DNA of 64,000 bases from Kineosporia aurantiaca JCM 3230 (GTDB lineage Bacteria; Actinomycetota; Actinomycetes; Actinomycetales; Kineosporiaceae). The position numbers were made by a program, and so were the translations under genes. Under the pieces are notes generated by a model. That model made no database searches. It worked only from the letters and a program-made list of their open reading frames with translations, and was not told the DNA's origin. Shown here piece after piece: positions 53,038 to 61,598 of the stretch. The stretch's first letter is position 1, and the number at the start of each line of letters is the position of its first letter. The DNA lies in the NCBI GenBank assembly GCA_000719025.1, contig JODP01000006.1, positions 1,042,289 through 1,106,288 of the forward strand. The letters are read 5' to 3'.

Positions 53038-53495
53038 ATCCGCGCGCGCCAGACGTCGTCGTCGGTCAGCAGGGCGGCGACCTCGGCGGGCAGCTTGCCG
53101 TTGCTCACGTCGGCCAGCGTGGTGCCCTCCAGTACGACCCGCATCTTCGCCCGCAACGCCACCCAGACGTCCCGCAGGGCCACCGCCGCGCCCGCGTAGG
53201 CCACGTCCTCCGGGCGCTCACCGGCGATGTTGGCCAGCGGGCCGTCGATCACCCGGATCACGTCGGCGATCCGGATCTCGGCGGCGGGCTGGGCCAGCCG
53301 GTAGCCGCCCTCGGCCCCGCGGCGGCTCTGCACCAGGCCGGCCGTGCGCAGCTCGGCCAGGATGTTCAGCAGGAAGGGCAGCGGAATGCCCTGCCGCTCG
53401 GCCACCGTCTCGGTCTTGATCCACACACCCTCCGGCGCGGCGGCCAGCTCAAGGGCCGCCCGGACTGCGTAGTCGGTCTTCGCGGAGATGCGCAC
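53034..53495 (-). CDS. Rrf2 family transcriptional regulator without cysteines
   Basis: A 153-aa regulator. The winged helix reads MRISAKTDYAVRAALELAA, ERQGIPLPFLLNILAELRTAGLV and GAEGGYRLA. The protein contains no cysteine, so it cannot ligate the Fe-S cluster used by IscR or NsrR. It must sense something else or be ligand independent. GTG 53495 is 7 nt after a CACAAT box. The target is unknown. Confidence 0.9.
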   Translation of the reverse strand: MRISAKTDYAVRAALELAAAPEGVWIKTETVAERQGIPLPFLLNILAELRTAGLVQSRRGAEGGYRLAQPAAEIRIADVIRVIDGPLANIAGERPEDVAYAGAAVALRDVWVALRAKMRVVLEGTTLADVSNGKLPAEVAALLTDDDVWRARI

Positions 53496-53562
53496 CCCGC
53501 CATTGTGCCGGTGTTTCCGCCCTGATCAGACACGCATCGCACGGTCTGCGAACCTGAATCCC

Positions 53563-54495
53563 ATGCTGATGCGCACGAGCCGGGGGCGACCCGACCCGGA
53601 ACTGGTCGTCGTCGCCGTGGTGCTCGCCTGGATCGGCGGCTTCCTGCTGGCCGACGCCGTCCCCCTGAGCGCCCTCGGGATCAGCGAGCCGGCCCGCGAG
53701 ATCGTGCTCGGCGGGGCAACCTGGGCGATGCTCGGGTTCCTGCTGAGCCGCGAGCAGCCGATCGTGCGGGTGCAGACCCTGCTGGTCGTGGTGTTCGCGT
53801 CGATCGTCGAGTACACGTTCTCGCCGCTGCTGGAGGCCTACGTCTACCGGATCGGCACCGTGCCCCTTTTCGTGCCACCAGGCCATGGCCTGGTCTACCT
53901 AGGTGCGCTCGCGCTCAGCCGGAGCCGCCTCGTCCAAAGCCGGGAAAAATTCTTTGTCACGCTCACTGTGGCCGCCGGTGGGGCCTGGGCGCTCTACGGC
54001 TTGACCTTGGCCGACCGTAAGGACGTGCTGGGCGCGTTCTGGTACCTCTGCCTGATCGGCTTCCTGATCTGGGGTCGGGCCCGGCTGCTCTACGTCGGCG
54101 CCTTCGCCGTGGTGACGTACCTGGAACTGCTCGGTACCCACCTGCACACCTGGGCCTGGAGCCCGTACGACCCCGTGCTCGGCGTGATCTCGCAGGGCAA
54201 CCCGCCCTCCGGCGCAGCCGGGGGCTACGGCTGGTTCGACCTGTACGCCACCCTGCTCGCCCCGAAGATCTACGGCCTGGTCAGGAGGCCCAGGGCGTCG
54301 GCGTGGAGGAGACCATTTGTGGCCACCGCGCTGCCCCCGAACGGACCGTCCTTACCTTCCAGCGAGGTGAACACCCCGCCGGCCTCGACCACGATCGGCA
54401 CCAGCGCGGCCATGTCGTACAGCATCAGCTCGGGCTCGCAGGCGATGTCCACCGCGCCCTCGGCCAGCAGCATGTACGACCAGAAGTCACCGTAG
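53563..54495 (+). CDS. Hypothetical multipass membrane protein
   Basis: Up to 310 aa with about seven or eight hydrophobic segments in the first 240 residues (VVVAVVLAWIGGFLLADA, IVLGGATWAMLGFLLS, FFVTLTVAAGGAWALYGL, VLGAFWYLCLIGFLIW and others). The region up to about residue 245 looks natural; from 54270 the frame continues 226 bp antisense to hisN and becomes Ser/Pro-rich, which looks like read-through of a lost stop. ATG 53563 or 53569. No family recognised. Confidence 0.65.
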   Translation: MLMRTSRGRPDPELVVVAVVLAWIGGFLLADAVPLSALGISEPAREIVLGGATWAMLGFLLSREQPIVRVQTLLVVVFASIVEYTFSPLLEAYVYRIGTVPLFVPPGHGLVYLGALALSRSRLVQSREKFFVTLTVAAGGAWALYGLTLADRKDVLGAFWYLCLIGFLIWGRARLLYVGAFAVVTYLELLGTHLHTWAWSPYDPVLGVISQGNPPSGAAGGYGWFDLYATLLAPKIYGLVRRPRASAWRRPFVATALPPNGPSLPSSEVNTPPASTTIGTSAAMSYSISSGSQAMSTAPSASSMYDQKSP

Positions 54496-55052
54496 GCCCG
54501 GGTCCGCCAGACCGTCCGCATCAGCTCCAGGAAGTTCTCGCCCAACCCCCGTGCCTCCCAACCGCCCAAAGAGGCATAGCTGAGCGACGCGTCCTCCAAT
54601 TCGGCCACCTGAGAGACGGTGAGCCGCCGCGCCTGGGAAAGGCTCTTCCCCGTCCACGCGCCGGTGCCCTGAGAAGCCCACCACCGGCGTCCTAAAGCAG
54701 GAGCCGAAACCACCCCGACAACCGGCACCCCGTTGTCCACCAACGCAATCAGGGTCGCCCAGACCGGCACACCCCGCACGAAGTTCTTCGTGCCGTCGAT
54801 CGGGTCGATGACCCACTGCCGGGCGCCCCGCCCGGTGGTGCCGAACTCCTCGCCCAGCACCGAGTCGCGGGGGCGGGTGCGGCGCAGCTGACTGCGGATC
54901 AGCTCCTCGGCGGCCCGGTCGGCATCGGTCACCGGGGTCAGGTCCGGTTTCGTCTCCACCTGCAGGTCTGCCGCCAGGAAGCGTTCGTAGGTCACCGCGT
55001 CCACCTGATCGGCGATCACGTGCGCAAGGCGGAGGTCATCGTCGTAGGCCAC
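54270..55052 (-). CDS. hisN: Histidinol-phosphatase (inositol monophosphatase type)
   Basis: A 260-aa Mg-dependent phosphatase of histidine synthesis. The metal-binding motifs are G-E-E-F-G, D-P-I-D-G-T-K-N-F-V-R-G and WSYMLLAEGAVDIACEPELMLYDMA. The V-R-G-V-P-V-W-A-T-L-I stretch is typical of actinobacterial HisN rather than general inositol phosphatases. GTG 55052 lies 8 nt after TACCGT (leaderless). Its 3' 226 bp overlap the convergent membrane-protein frame. It lies near aroA and rsgA as in Streptomyces. Confidence 0.93.
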   Translation of the reverse strand: MAYDDDLRLAHVIADQVDAVTYERFLAADLQVETKPDLTPVTDADRAAEELIRSQLRRTRPRDSVLGEEFGTTGRGARQWVIDPIDGTKNFVRGVPVWATLIALVDNGVPVVGVVSAPALGRRWWASQGTGAWTGKSLSQARRLTVSQVAELEDASLSYASLGGWEARGLGENFLELMRTVWRTRAYGDFWSYMLLAEGAVDIACEPELMLYDMAALVPIVVEAGGVFTSLEGKDGPFGGSAVATNGLLHADALGLLTRP

Positions 55053-55228
55053 AGCTGGGGACGGTACAGGCCGCTGGTCACGCCCGGGTCACGCCCGCGA
55101 ACTCCGGGGCGAGTGGGAATAAACTGGGGAATTCCTTGGAATAACCTGTGGTGAATAACGGGTACTAGGACCATCGGACTATGGCGCGCCCATCGTCACT
55201 GATTATTTGAGGGTTTAAGCTCCCGCCC

Positions 55229-55714
55229 ATGTTCGATCTCATCAACGGTCTGCCGGTGCACGTCCTCGTCGTCCACGCCGTCGTCGCCCTGCTGCCGCTG
55301 ATGGCAGTGGTTACGGTCGCCTTCGTGGTCCGGCCCCGCTGGCGCCGCGAGCTGCCGTGGGCCGTCCTGGGCAATCTGGTTGCCGTCGCGGCCACCTACG
55401 CGGCCATGGAATCCGGCGAGAAACTTCAGGGTCGGCTCAGTAACCCGAATTTCGGTGAGGTCGCCAAGGACCACGGCGACATTGCGAAGTACCTCATTTT
55501 CTTCGCCCTCGCCCAGTTCGTGGTCTCGCTGATCGTCTGGCTGCTGCTGCGCACCCGGGACGAGTCGCCCCGCACCTCGGCGCCCAAGCTGGCCACCTCG
55601 GTGGTGCTCACCCTCGCGGTCGGGGTCGCGGCCATCGCCTGGACCTACCGGGTCGGCGACAGCGGTGCCCAGGCGGCCTGGAAAGACACGATCGCGGCGA
55701 CCAACAACAAGTAA
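55229..55714 (+). CDS. DUF2231-type membrane protein
   Basis: A 161-aa protein with four membrane segments (about 13-33, 46-60, 88-108 and 128-145). GLPVHVLVVHAVVALLP is the family signature. The ATG lies 8 nt after TAAGCT (leaderless). Function unknown. It is followed by a GAGGACG repeat (55717) and by convergent rsgA. Upstream, 55114-55145 carries three GGAATA-like sequences and the palindrome GGGGAATTCC. Confidence 0.85.
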   Translation: MFDLINGLPVHVLVVHAVVALLPLMAVVTVAFVVRPRWRRELPWAVLGNLVAVAATYAAMESGEKLQGRLSNPNFGEVAKDHGDIAKYLIFFALAQFVVSLIVWLLLRTRDESPRTSAPKLATSVVLTLAVGVAAIAWTYRVGDSGAQAAWKDTIAATNNK

Positions 55715-55727
55715 GTGAGGACGCCGG

Positions 55728-56771
55728 TCAGTAGTCGGGTGCCCCGGCCCGGGCCCGGAGTAGTCGCCTGAGGGATTCCAGGCGGGCCGGGCCGGTCGGC
55801 CCGGCGTGACCTTCGGCCACCCAGGCGTCCAGGGCGCACTCCGGCTCGTCGTGCGAACAGCCGCGCGGGCAGTCCACGGTGCCGGCCTCGAGTTCCGGGA
55901 AGGCGCTGAGGATCCGGTTCGGGTCGACATGGCCCAGGCCGAAGGAGCGCACGCCCGGCGTGTCCACCACCCAGCCGCCGCCCGGCAGCCGTAGCGCGAT
56001 CGCCGAGGTAGAGGTGTGCCGGCCCCGCCCGGTCACGTCGTTGACCCGGCCGATTGCCCGGTCGGCTCCCGGAACCAGGGCGTTGACCAGGGTGGACTTG
56101 CCCACCCCGGAATGCCCGACGAGCACCGTGACCCGCCCGGCGAGCTGCTCCCGCACGGTCTCCAGGCCGACGATCCCGGCCTCCTTGCGCTGGGTCACCA
56201 GCCAGGGCACGTCCAGGGGCGCGTACCCGGCGGTGAACTCGGCCGGGTCGGCCAGGTCGGACTTGGTCAGCACCAGCAGCGGGGCGAGCCCGGCGTCGTA
56301 GGCGGCGACCAGGCAGCGGTCCACCATCCGCGGGCGCGGCTCCGGGTCGGCCAGCGCGGTGACGATGGCCAGCTGGTCGGCGTTCGCCACGATCACCCGC
56401 TCGACCACGTCGGTGTCGTCGGCGCTGCGTCGCAGCAGTGAGGTGCGCGGTTCGACCCGGACGATCCGGGCCAGGGAACCGGGGGCGCCGCTGACGTCGC
56501 CGACCAGCCCGACCCGGTCGCCGACCACCACCGCGGTCCGGCCCAGCTCGCGCGCCTTCATCGCGGTGACCACCAGCTCGGCGTCGGCGGCGGCCTCGAA
56601 ACCGCCCAGCAGACAGCCGAACCGGCCGCGGTCCACGGTGACCACCTGAGCCATCACCGCATCGGTGTGGCTCGGCCGGTCCTTGGTCCGGGGGCGGGAA
56701 CCCTTGGGGTTGGGGCGGAACCGGATCTGGGACTCGTCGTCCCGACCCTGGCCGCGGCGTCCGGGGGTCAC
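55728..56771 (-). CDS. rsgA: Ribosome small-subunit GTPase RsgA
   Basis: A 347-aa circularly permuted GTPase that checks 30S maturation. The order G4 LTKSD, G1 G-H-S-G-V-G-K-S-T and G3 VDTPG is the permuted layout. An OB domain precedes it, and the C-terminal zinc motif is C-P-R-G-C-S-H-x4-C. The N-terminal 35 residues are basic. GTG 56771 overlaps the aroA stop in GTGA, so it is translationally coupled. Confidence 0.95.
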   Translation of the reverse strand: MTPGRRGQGRDDESQIRFRPNPKGSRPRTKDRPSHTDAVMAQVVTVDRGRFGCLLGGFEAAADAELVVTAMKARELGRTAVVVGDRVGLVGDVSGAPGSLARIVRVEPRTSLLRRSADDTDVVERVIVANADQLAIVTALADPEPRPRMVDRCLVAAYDAGLAPLLVLTKSDLADPAEFTAGYAPLDVPWLVTQRKEAGIVGLETVREQLAGRVTVLVGHSGVGKSTLVNALVPGADRAIGRVNDVTGRGRHTSTSAIALRLPGGGWVVDTPGVRSFGLGHVDPNRILSAFPELEAGTVDCPRGCSHDEPECALDAWVAEGHAGPTGPARLESLRRLLRARAGAPDY

Positions 56772-58108
56772 TGCGGCAGTCGGCCGTCCAGCGGGCTGAG
56801 CATCTGTTCCCAGAGCTGGGGGAACTCCGGCAGGGTCTTCGCCGTCGTGCCGATGTTCTCCACGCTCACGCCCGGCACCCGGAGCCCGATCAGCGCTCCG
56901 GCCGTGGCCATCCGGTGGTCGGCGTAGCTGCGGAACACTCCGCCGTGCAGCTTCGCGGGCCTGATGATCAGGCCGTCCTCGGTCTCGGTGACATCACCGC
57001 CGAGCCGGTTCAGCTCGGTCGCCAGGGCCGCCAGCCGGTCCGTCTCGTGGCCCCGCAGATGGGCGATCCCGCGCAGGTGCGAGGGGGTCTCGGCGAAGGC
57101 GGCGAGCGCGGCGACGGTCGGCGTGAGCTCCCCGGCCGCGCTCAGGTCGGCGTCCAGGCCGTAGACCTCGCCGGTGCCCCGGACGGTCAGCCCGTCCCGG
57201 TCCAGCGAGACGTCGGCGCCCATCTCGTCGAACAGGTCACGCAGGTGGTCGCCGGCCTGGGTGGTGTACTGCGGCCAGCCCGGGATCGTCACCTCGCCGC
57301 CGGCCAGCACGGCCGCGGCCAGGAACGGCGCGGCGTTGGAGAGGTCGGGCTCGACCATCACGTCCAGGCCGCCGACCCGGCCCGGCTCGACCCGCCAGAC
57401 GTCCGGCTCGGAGTCGTCGATCACCACGCCGACGTCGCGCAGCGCCTCGACCGTCATCGTCACGTGCGGCTCGCTCGGCACCTGCCCGCCGACGTGGCGC
57501 AGCGTCAGGCCCTCCTCGAACCGGGCCCCGGCCAGCAGCAGCGCGGAGACGAACTGGGACGAGGCCGAGGAGTCGATCTCCAGCACCCCGCCGCGCACCG
57601 AGCCGGTGCCGCGCACGGTGAACGGGAGCAGACCGCGCCCCCTGTCGTCGACCGTCACCCCGAGGCCGCGCAGGGCCTGGATGATCGGGCCCATCGGCCG
57701 GACCCGGGCCTGCGGGTCGCCGTCGAAAGCGATGTCCCCGGTGGCCAGGGCGGCGACCGGCGGCACGAAGCGCATCACGGTGCCCGCCAGCCCCACGTCG
57801 ATCGAGGCCGGGCCGTGCAGCGGGCCGGGGGTGACCAGCCAGTCCGCGCCGAACGCGCCGGTGGCGCCGACGTCCGCCAGATCGGTCCCGAGGCTGCGCA
57901 CGGCCTGGGCCATCAGCAGGGTGTCCCGCGAGCGCAGCGGGGCCCGCAGCCGGGACGGCTCCTCAGCCAGGGCGGCGAGCACCAGATACCGGTTGGTGAG
58001 GGACTTGGACCCGGGCAGGGCCACGGTCGCCGAGACCGGTCCCTCCGTGGTCGGGGCCGGCCAGAGTGCCGTTGCCTCGTTCGCGTCGCCGCTCACCGGG
58101 GTACTCAT
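56768..58108 (-). CDS. aroA: 3-phosphoshikimate 1-carboxyvinyltransferase (EPSP synthase)
   Basis: A 446-aa shikimate-pathway enzyme. It contains LPGSKSLTNRYLVLAALA, GLAGTVMRFVPPVAAL, DGDPQARVRPMGP, SASSQFVSALLLAG, RGHETDRLAAL and FRSYADHRMATAGALIGL. ATG 58108 is chosen; a GTG 14 codons earlier (58150) lacks support. aroA-rsgA is the conserved order near sigR in actinobacteria. The signature resembles the class that binds shikimate-3-phosphate normally. Confidence 0.96.
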   Translation of the reverse strand: MSTPVSGDANEATALWPAPTTEGPVSATVALPGSKSLTNRYLVLAALAEEPSRLRAPLRSRDTLLMAQAVRSLGTDLADVGATGAFGADWLVTPGPLHGPASIDVGLAGTVMRFVPPVAALATGDIAFDGDPQARVRPMGPIIQALRGLGVTVDDRGRGLLPFTVRGTGSVRGGVLEIDSSASSQFVSALLLAGARFEEGLTLRHVGGQVPSEPHVTMTVEALRDVGVVIDDSEPDVWRVEPGRVGGLDVMVEPDLSNAAPFLAAAVLAGGEVTIPGWPQYTTQAGDHLRDLFDEMGADVSLDRDGLTVRGTGEVYGLDADLSAAGELTPTVAALAAFAETPSHLRGIAHLRGHETDRLAALATELNRLGGDVTETEDGLIIRPAKLHGGVFRSYADHRMATAGALIGLRVPGVSVENIGTTAKTLPEFPQLWEQMLSPLDGRLPQ

Positions 58109-58213
58109 CTTTTTGCTCGCGCCACTTCCGTCATCGCCTTCGCCGCACACGCAGACCGAGCGACGAGACTATCCGCCCGCGCGCCGATCGGGCAGCCCCG
58201 CACCCTGCGGCCG

Positions 58214-58282
58214 TGATCATGCGGTTCCGCCCCCGTGACCTGTCCGGGGCCGGACGGGTCGGGGGGCGAAACTGCATGATCA
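58214..58282. repeat. TGATCA array C (two good units and one degenerate)
   Basis: TGATCA at 58214, a degenerate TGACCT at 58236 (22 bp later) and a reverse-orientation TGATCA at 58277. Unit tails are of the GCRGTTYCGCCCCCG type. It lies between aroA and the DoxX-like gene, both on the minus strand. Confidence 0.8.
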
Positions 58283-58296
58283 CGAGGAGGTTCTGG

Positions 58297-58992
58297 TCAG
58301 ACCGGCAGGGCGGCGCGACCCTTGCGGGCCGCCTTCTGCGCCTTGGCCTGAGCCTTCTGGGCCTGGGCCTGGGCGATGATGGACTGCTTGAGGGCGACCT
58401 TCTCGGCCTTGCGCCGGGCCCGCCGACTGGTCTTGCCCGCGTCCTTGGCCGCCTGCTGAGCCGCCTTACGGGCGTTCTTCGCGGCCTTGCGGCCGGACTC
58501 CCGGACGCTGGTGACCGACTCGCTCGCGTCGTCCCGCACATCGTGCAGCGCCGCCGCGGCCGCCTTGCGCGCCTTGCGGCCGCGGTAGGCCACGCTCGGC
58601 TTGCCCTCGGTGTCCACCGTGGCCAGCAGCGCCCCGCCGATCAGGCCCAGCGTCTTGACGAAGGTGGCCTGCTTCTCGCGACGCAGCGCCGGGTCCTTCT
58701 CCTTCCAGAACGGCTCGACCGGCTGCACCACGGGCGCGGTGGCCACGATCGCCAGCGCCGACAGGCGCGGCAGACGGCCGAGGGCGAGCAGCGAACCCGC
58801 GGCGGCGGTGACCGCACCGGCGGCCCGCACGACCATCACCGGGTCGTTCGGCAGGCGCAGCGGACCGGCCACCTGGTTCAGGACGGGCTTCGCGGCCTCG
58901 GCGTGCGGGCCGGGGTGGCGGGCCACCTCGACGCCGGACTGGATCAACGGGGCGGCGAGCAGGGGGCGGGCGACACGGCGGACGATGGTCAT
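58297..58992 (-). CDS. DoxX-like membrane protein with basic C-terminal tail
   Basis: A 231-aa protein. The first 140 residues have DoxX-like hydrophobic segments (MTIVRRVARPLLAAPLIQSG; VRAAGAVTAAAGSLLALGRLPRLSALAIVA; KTLGLIGGALLATVD). The remaining 90 are Lys/Ala/Arg-rich and probably a long helix that could bind nucleic acid or membrane. It is conserved next to aroA and the SRAP gene in related genomes. Function unknown. Confidence 0.85.
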   Translation of the reverse strand: MTIVRRVARPLLAAPLIQSGVEVARHPGPHAEAAKPVLNQVAGPLRLPNDPVMVVRAAGAVTAAAGSLLALGRLPRLSALAIVATAPVVQPVEPFWKEKDPALRREKQATFVKTLGLIGGALLATVDTEGKPSVAYRGRKARKAAAAALHDVRDDASESVTSVRESGRKAAKNARKAAQQAAKDAGKTSRRARRKAEKVALKQSIIAQAQAQKAQAKAQKAARKGRAALPV

Positions 58993-59100
58993 GGTTCTTT
59001 GCTACTCCTGATCGATGGCCGGCGCGAACGGACAGGCCGGAAAACGGCCGAATTCGGTACTCCGGGGGTGCCGTGCTGACCAGCACTTACCCTGAATCAC

Positions 59101-59997
59101 ATGTGCGGACGATACGCATCCAGCCGGAGCCGCGAGGAGCTCGTCGTCGAGTTCGAGGTCGAGGACGACCGCCTCGCACCCGATGACCCGGCCGGCCCCC
59201 GGTACAACGTCGCGCCCACCGACAGCGTGCCGGTGGTGCTGGAACGGCTGGAGAAGCCGCCGGCCGAGGAGGAGACCGACTCGGTGCTCGACGCGGCCGA
59301 CGCGATGGTCGCGGCCGCCCTGAGCGCCTCGGACGAGTCGGGTGCGCATCCGGTGCGTCAACTGCGCTCGCTGCGCTGGGGTCTGGTGCCGTCCTGGAGC
59401 AAGGACGCGTCGGGCGGCGCCCGGATGATCAACGCGCGGCTGGAGACGCTGCTGGAGAAGGGTGCGTTCAAGCGGGCGGCGCTGAGCCGGCGCTGCCTGG
59501 TGCCGGCCGACGGCTGGTACGAGTGGCAGGTCAGCCCGACCGAGAAGGACACCAAGGGCAAGCCGCGCAAGCAGCCGTTCTTCATCCACCTGGCGGACGG
59601 GCAGAAGCTCGCCCTCGGCGGGGTCTACGAGTTCTGGCGGGACTCGGCCGCCGACCCGGACGACCCGGAGGCCTGGCTGACCACCTTCGCGGTGATCACC
59701 ATGGCCGCCGAGCCGGGCCTGGACACGGTGCACGAGCGGATGCCCCTGGTGCTGCCGGCCGACCGCTGGGCGCACTGGCTGGACCCGACGGTGAAGGACG
59801 CGGCGAGCGTGCACGACCTGACCGCGGACCTGCCGCTCGGCCGGTTCGCCGCTCTGCCCATCAGCACCCGGGTGAACTCGGTCCGCAACGACGGCCCGGA
59901 GCTGCTCGAGCCGGCCCCGATGGACAGCCTGGTCGGCGTGGTCGATCCGGCCACCGGGGAGCTGCTCGGGGGTCCGGCCGAGGAGCACCTGTTCTGA
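59101..59997 (+). CDS. SRAP (YedK/HMCES) abasic-site crosslinking protein
   Basis: A 298-aa SOS response-associated peptidase-type protein. Catalytic C2 follows Met (M-C-G-R-Y-A), and RYNVAPTDSVPVV, RWGLVPSWSKD, MINARLETL and RRCLVPADGWYEWQ are the family core. Met is removed and Cys2 crosslinks abasic sites in single-stranded DNA. A charged insert (about 60-85) interrupts the N-terminal part. No LexA box was seen upstream. It overlaps the next gene in TGATG. Confidence 0.94.
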   Translation: MCGRYASSRSREELVVEFEVEDDRLAPDDPAGPRYNVAPTDSVPVVLERLEKPPAEEETDSVLDAADAMVAAALSASDESGAHPVRQLRSLRWGLVPSWSKDASGGARMINARLETLLEKGAFKRAALSRRCLVPADGWYEWQVSPTEKDTKGKPRKQPFFIHLADGQKLALGGVYEFWRDSAADPDDPEAWLTTFAVITMAAEPGLDTVHERMPLVLPADRWAHWLDPTVKDAASVHDLTADLPLGRFAALPISTRVNSVRNDGPELLEPAPMDSLVGVVDPATGELLGGPAEEHLF

Positions 59998-60656
59998 TGA
60001 CGGACGTCGGTGACGCGGGCGAGGTGGCCGAGATCGAGACTCCGCTCGGCCCGGCCCGGGCCCACCTCTGGACTCCGAAGAAGGCCCCGGTCGGCCGGAT
60101 CGTCCTGGGTCACGGGGCCGGGGGCGGCATCGGGGCCCCGGACCTGGTGGCGGTGCGCAATCTGGCCGTCGCCGCGGGCTGGCAGGCGGTACTGGTCGAG
60201 CAGCCCTGGCGGGTGGCGGGCAAGAAGGTGGCCGCCGCCCCGCCGAAGCTGGACATCGGCTGGCTGGCGGTGTTCCAGGCCCTGACGGCTCGCCCGGACT
60301 GGAAGCGGGCCCGGCCTCTGGTGGTCGGCGGGCGCAGCGCCGGGGCCCGGGTGGCCTGCCGCACGGCCGCCGAACTCGGGGCCCGGGCCGTCTGCTGTCT
60401 GGCCTTTCCTCTGCATCCTCCCGGAAAACCCGAACGTTCCCGGGCCGACGAGCTGGCCCTGCCCTCCGCGGCCGGGATCGAGGTCGGGGTGGTCCAGGGC
60501 GACAGGGACCCGTTCGGTTCCGGGGCCGACATCCAGGCCCTGGCCCTGCCCGGGGTCGCCGTGTCCAGGGTCGAGGGCGATCACTCTCTGAAGAAGACCG
60601 GCCCGGTCGCCGAGGCCGTCCGGGCCTGGTTGCCGGCCTGGCTCGAAACCGCGTGA
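59997..60656 (+). CDS. Alpha/beta hydrolase-fold protein
   Basis: A 219-aa protein. It has RIVLGHGAGGGIGAPDL, the nucleophile elbow G-G-R-S-A-G-A, Asp in QGDRDPFG and His in EGDHSLKK, as in the KAT/Rv-type alpha/beta hydrolases. It overlaps the SRAP gene in TGATG and is probably co-translated. Substrate unknown; its conserved pairing with SRAP is the only clue. Confidence 0.88.
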   Translation: MTDVGDAGEVAEIETPLGPARAHLWTPKKAPVGRIVLGHGAGGGIGAPDLVAVRNLAVAAGWQAVLVEQPWRVAGKKVAAAPPKLDIGWLAVFQALTARPDWKRARPLVVGGRSAGARVACRTAAELGARAVCCLAFPLHPPGKPERSRADELALPSAAGIEVGVVQGDRDPFGSGADIQALALPGVAVSRVEGDHSLKKTGPVAEAVRAWLPAWLETA

Positions 60657-60663
60657 TCCGTGC

Positions 60664-60689
60664 GGAATGAGCTTCCCGCTTCGTGCGTT
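60664..60689 (+). promoter_or_regulatory. SigR-dependent promoter of sigR
   Basis: GGAAT (60664-60668), exactly 18 nt, GTT (60687-60689). It matches the SigR consensus and lies about 100 nt before the long-form start. Autoregulation of sigR from such a promoter is established in Streptomyces. Confidence 0.88.
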
Positions 60690-60791
60690 GTGCCCAGTGC
60701 GCAAGCGGTCATCGACCCGCGTGCCCGGGTGTGTCGGTGCGGTTCGGGCAGGTGGGCCTGTAACCACGCGTGACCACTACGTAAATCCCTG

Positions 60792-61598
60792 ATGACGTCC
60801 CCCGCGAGCAGTGCTCGTCCGTTCGTCAAGGGGGGTCCGCGAAGAGTGAGGAGTGCGCCGTTGCTACTCGTGACGACGGTGGAGGAACGGTCCGATCGGG
60901 CCGAACGGTCGTCCGGTCAGTCCACCGGGCGGACCTGGGCGGGAAATGCTGCTCCGGTGCAGCTAGGCTCGGCCCTGATGGATGCCCAAGCGGGTCGCGC
61001 ACCGGCGACTGAGAACCCCGAGGAGCGGTCTGCCCGCTTCGAGCGGGATGCCCTGCAGTACCTGGACCAGCTGTACTCGGCGGCCCTCCGGATGACGCGT
61101 AACCCCGCGGACGCCGAGGACCTCGTGCAGGAGACCTTCACGAAGGCGTTCGCGTCCTTCCACCAGTACCAGCCCGGTACGAACCTGAAGGCCTGGCTGT
61201 ACCGGATCCTGACGAACGCGTACATCAACACGTACCGCAAGAAGCAGCGGGAGCCCCAGCAGGCGCAGACGGACGAGATCGAGGACTGGCAGATCGCCCG
61301 CGCCGGTTCGCACACCTCGTCGGGCCTGCGCTCGGCCGAGGCCGAGGCGCTCGACCGGCTGCCCGACTCGGACGTGAAGGAAGCGCTGCAGCGCATTCCC
61401 GAGGAGTTCCGGATCGCGGTCTACCTGGCCGACGTCGAGGGCTTCGCCTACCGGGAGATCGCCGAGATCATGGGCACGCCGATCGGCACCGTGATGTCGC
61501 GGTTGCACCGCGGCCGGCGGCAGCTGCGCGACCTGCTCGAGGAGTACGCTGCAGATCGCGGCATCGTCGCCGCGAAGTCTGAGGATGGTGCGGCATGA
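60792..61598 (+). CDS. sigR: ECF sigma factor SigR
   Basis: A thiol-oxidative-stress sigma factor. Region 2 is YLDQLYSAALRMTRNPADAEDLVQETFTKAFASF and region 4 YREIAEIMGTPIGTVMSRLHRGRRQL. The ATG at 60792 gives 268 aa with a 62-residue low-complexity N-terminal extension; ATG 60978 gives a standard 206-aa form. GTG 60846 is another in-frame start. Two isoforms, sigma-R and sigma-R-prime, are known in Streptomyces. It overlaps rsrA in ATGA. Confidence 0.94.
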   Translation: MTSPASSARPFVKGGPRRVRSAPLLLVTTVEERSDRAERSSGQSTGRTWAGNAAPVQLGSALMDAQAGRAPATENPEERSARFERDALQYLDQLYSAALRMTRNPADAEDLVQETFTKAFASFHQYQPGTNLKAWLYRILTNAYINTYRKKQREPQQAQTDEIEDWQIARAGSHTSSGLRSAEAEALDRLPDSDVKEALQRIPEEFRIAVYLADVEGFAYREIAEIMGTPIGTVMSRLHRGRRQLRDLLEEYAADRGIVAAKSEDGAA

